Shown here: positions 6,593 through 8,427 of the stretch, piece after piece
How positions within the stretch are numbered: the stretch's first letter is position 1
How the letters are laid out: every line of letters begins with the position of its first letter
Assembly (NCBI GenBank): GCA_028690725.1
Contig: JAQVAR010000031.1
Coordinates: 1-8,427 of the forward strand
Origin: Candidatus Iainarchaeum sp.
Lineage (GTDB): Archaea > Iainarchaeota > Iainarchaeia > Iainarchaeales > JAAZKV01
Length of the DNA stretch: 8,427 nucleotides
Reading direction: 5' to 3'
Notes under the pieces: generated by a model
Databases searched by the model: none
What the model was told of the DNA's origin: nothing
What the model saw: the letters and a program-made list of their open reading frames with translations, nothing else
Translations under genes and position numbers: made by a program

Positions 6593-6597
6593 GTGAT
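6591..6597 (+). promoter_or_regulatory. Shine-Dalgarno site that sets the reductase start at 6601
   Basis: AGGTGAT lies three bases before the ATG at 6601, and its first two bases are part of the TAG stop (6590-6592) of the ferredoxin. It rules out the upstream in-frame ATG at 6559, which lies inside the ferredoxin and would add 14 residues before the flavin-binding start. Confidence 0.7.
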
Positions 6598-6600
6598 TTT

Positions 6601-7797
6601 ATGACTGATTATGATATAATAATAGTTGGAGCAGGCCCAGCAGGTTTATGCGCAGCAATAGAAACAGGAAAGGAAGCAAAAGTATTAGTATTAGATAGAA
6701 AGCAAGAAATTGGTTGCCCAAAAAGATGCGCAGAAGGACTAAGTTTAAGATGGTTCAAAAAAATGAATTTAAAACCAAAAAAAGAATGGGCAGTGCAAGA
6801 AATAAAAGGAGCAGAATTATACACACCAAATGGAAAAAGCATAAAAATGAAAGCAAAAAAAGCAGAAGGATACGTATTAGAAAGAAAAATATTTGAAAAA
6901 GAATTAGCAATAGAAGCAGTAAAAAAAGGAGCAAAAATTTTAATGAAAAACCAAGTAATTGGTGCTGAAAAAAAAGACAACGAAATTGAACTAATAGTTG
7001 AAGAAAATAAAGAAAAGAAAAAAATTACTTGTAAAATTGTTATTGCGTGTGATGGGGTAGATTCATTAACAGCAAAAATGTTAGGATTAAACACAAAATT
7101 AGATTTAAAAGAAACTGATTCTGGGTACCAATATGAAATGACCGGCATAACGGGATATGATGAAAATTTATTACACTTATTTTTTGGAACAGACATTGCA
7201 CCAAGAGGATATATATGGATTTTTCCAAAACGAAAAGGAACTGCTAATGTAGGAATAGGAATTGGAGCTTATGAAAAAGAAACAGCAAAGTATTATTTAG
7301 ATAAATGGATAAAAACACAAGACGGATTAAAAAATGGTTCAATAATAGAAGTAAATGCGGGGGTAATACCAGTAGGCGGATTTTTAGAAAAAATGCAAGC
7401 AGATAATTTATTAGTTGCAGGAGACGCTGGGCACATGGTTGACCCAATACATGGTGGGGGAATAGGAATTGCTATGGAAGGAGGAAGATTAGCAGGAAAA
7501 CATGCTATAAAAGCAATAAAAGAAAATAAATTTTCTGAAAAAGATTTAAGCGAATATACAAAAGAATGGTATAAGTTAAGCGGAAATGATTTAAAAAGAA
7601 GATTAAAAGGAAGACACTTATTAGAAAAACTAACAAATGATGATTTTAATTATCTCGTTGACAGTATTAACGTAGAAGAAGCATTAAGAATAGGAAATGG
7701 AACCCTAACAAAAAAAGATAAAACAATATTATTTACAAAAAAATTAATAACAAGGCCTAAATTGTTAAAATTAATGATTGAATACGCAAGAGATTAA
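6601..7797 (+). CDS. Geranylgeranyl reductase family flavoprotein (probable digeranylgeranylglycerophospholipid reductase)
   Basis: This 398-residue FAD enzyme is predicted to reduce the double bonds of geranylgeranyl chains in archaeal membrane lipid precursors. It opens directly with a Rossmann dinucleotide-binding motif: VGAGPAG (9-15), with acidic D32 ending the second strand. Family marks follow: CPKRCAEG (39-46), which corresponds to the PxxC loop of archaeal reductases; CDGVDS (150-155); YIWIFPK, then ANVGIGIG (204-222); and GDAGHMVDP with a GGGIGIA loop (274-291) that binds FAD and shapes the lipid pocket. Length and motif order match archaeal GGR proteins. No transmembrane helix is visible, so it probably acts as a peripheral membrane protein. 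It is encoded eight bases after a ferredoxin, the likely electron donor. Related flavoproteins of the same superfamily include chlorophyll-pathway and other prenyl reductases; the archaeal lipid role is the best fit here. Confidence 0.88.
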   Translation: MTDYDIIIVGAGPAGLCAAIETGKEAKVLVLDRKQEIGCPKRCAEGLSLRWFKKMNLKPKKEWAVQEIKGAELYTPNGKSIKMKAKKAEGYVLERKIFEKELAIEAVKKGAKILMKNQVIGAEKKDNEIELIVEENKEKKKITCKIVIACDGVDSLTAKMLGLNTKLDLKETDSGYQYEMTGITGYDENLLHLFFGTDIAPRGYIWIFPKRKGTANVGIGIGAYEKETAKYYLDKWIKTQDGLKNGSIIEVNAGVIPVGGFLEKMQADNLLVAGDAGHMVDPIHGGGIGIAMEGGRLAGKHAIKAIKENKFSEKDLSEYTKEWYKLSGNDLKRRLKGRHLLEKLTNDDFNYLVDSINVEEALRIGNGTLTKKDKTILFTKKLITRPKLLKLMIEYARD

Positions 7798-7810
7798 AAA
7801 AATTGATTTT

Positions 7811-8427
7811 ATGACAATACAAATATCAAACCTAACATTAAAACATTTAATAGAAGAAAATCAAATATTAGTTAATGGTTTTATTAATAAAATACAAACA
7901 ACAGAAGATAATTTATTAAAATTAAAAATTCATACAAAAGAAGGCGACAAAAATATTTTAATTACCCAAAACTTTTTTTTTATTTCAAAAAAAAGCGAAC
8001 CAGCAAAACAAAATCCTGGCGGATTTTCAGCGTTTTTAAAAAAGTATTTATATAATCAAAGAATTATAAGTATAACTCAAAAAGAATTAGATAGAATAGT
8101 TTTGATTGAATTTCCTAATTCAATATTAATATTAGAATTGTTTGCAAAAGGAAATATTATTTTATGCGATAAAGAATATAAAATATTAAAAGCAATGAGA
8201 AAAGAAAAATGGAAGGATAGAGAACTCGCAAAAGAAAAAAAATATTTTTTTCCAAGTTCAAGAGGATTAAACCCATTAACCACAAATCAAACAAAATATT
8301 TTGAAGAATTAAAAAATAGTAAAAAAACTTTTTTTGAAGCAAAATTAGACATATTGAATGTTGCACCAACAATTTTAGAATTTAAATTTGAAAAACTAAA
8401 TATTGAAAAAAAAAAAAAATATGAAAA
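7811..8427 (+). CDS. rqcH: RqcH/Rqc2 homologue (NFACT family), N-terminal part, cut by the window edge
   Basis: The first 205 residues of an NFACT-N domain are present; the rest of the gene lies beyond position 8427. NFACT proteins bind stalled large ribosomal subunits and recruit tRNA to add C-terminal tails (Ala in bacterial RqcH, Ala/Thr in eukaryotic Rqc2) that mark incomplete peptides for decay. Recognisable family features are NPGGFSAFLKKYL (68-80), the ITQKELDRIV block (88-97), LELFAKGNIILCD (108-120) and the KYFFPSS segment (144-150). Asp94-Arg95 correspond to the Asp-Arg pair shown to be needed for tRNA recruitment in Bacillus RqcH, so the protein looks functional. The ATG at 7811 follows the reductase stop by 13 bases, with only a weak TGAT (7804-7807) as a ribosome binding site. 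A run of 14 A residues (8406-8419) lies in the coding sequence near the edge. Confidence 0.9.
   Translation, partial: MTIQISNLTLKHLIEENQILVNGFINKIQTTEDNLLKLKIHTKEGDKNILITQNFFFISKKSEPAKQNPGGFSAFLKKYLYNQRIISITQKELDRIVLIEFPNSILILELFAKGNIILCDKEYKILKAMRKEKWKDRELAKEKKYFFPSSRGLNPLTTNQTKYFEELKNSKKTFFEAKLDILNVAPTILEFKFEKLNIEKKKKYE

Noticed and set aside
6559..6600. Longer reductase start at the ATG at 6559
   Set aside because: It would overlap the ferredoxin's final Cys motif and add a 14-residue extension before the usual beta strand of the FAD motif; the ATG at 6601 has its own Shine-Dalgarno site.
6609..7196. Open frame of 195 codons on the minus strand opposite the reductase gene
   Set aside because: It lies wholly antisense to a clearly conserved flavoprotein, has a low-complexity Ser/Phe/Ile-rich translation and no family motif; it mirrors the A-rich coding strand.
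1..8427. CRISPR array, tRNA or rRNA gene
   Set aside because: No regularly spaced direct repeats and no G+C-richer structured segment with tRNA-like arms were seen in the spacers; all gaps are 120 bases or shorter and A+T-rich.

Overview
This is a strongly A+T-rich window that looks archaeal. It encodes an archaeal-type RecJ/GAN nuclease, a geranylgeranyl-reductase-type flavoprotein paired with a ferredoxin (archaeal lipid saturation), and a polyprenyl diphosphate synthase. TATA-like boxes sit about 25-30 bases upstream of several start codons, as in leaderless archaeal transcripts. The base composition, compact spacing and very Lys/Glu/Ile/Asn-rich proteins would suit a DPANN-type lineage (Pacearchaeota/Woesearchaeota-like), but that placement is inference.

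Layout. Minus strand, positions 1-3537: a polyprenyl diphosphate synthase cut by the left edge (1-460), and upstream of it a DHH/DHHA1 nuclease of the archaeal RecJ (GAN) type (565-3537). The nuclease reading frame is interrupted by a 513-residue intein (658-2196) with an apparently complete LAGLIDADG homing endonuclease and a possible helix-turn-helix segment. A divergent promoter region (3538-3656) separates this from the plus-strand genes: an unrecognised coiled-coil protein (3657-4949), a transglutaminase-like protein whose catalytic Cys position reads as Asp (5032-5619), an unrecognised basic protein translationally linked to it (5624-6313), then a ferredoxin (6416-6592), a GGR-family reductase (6601-7797) and the NFACT N-terminal part of RqcH/Rqc2 (7811 to the right edge).

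How the genes fit together. The polyprenyl synthase makes isoprenoid diphosphates, and the ferredoxin/reductase pair probably saturates the geranylgeranyl chains of archaeal lipids. Together they suggest that this organism makes at least part of its own membrane lipid. RecJ/GAN belongs to replication and repair, and RqcH to ribosome-associated quality control. The most notable element is the intein. It splits the GGGHxxAAG substrate-binding motif of the RecJ DHHA1 domain between His and Ser, so the nuclease should be active only after protein splicing.

Initiation signals appear mixed. Genes with their own promoter look leaderless or nearly so, while downstream operon genes use GGTGAT-like Shine-Dalgarno sites 3-4 bases from the start, twice containing the stop codon of the preceding gene.
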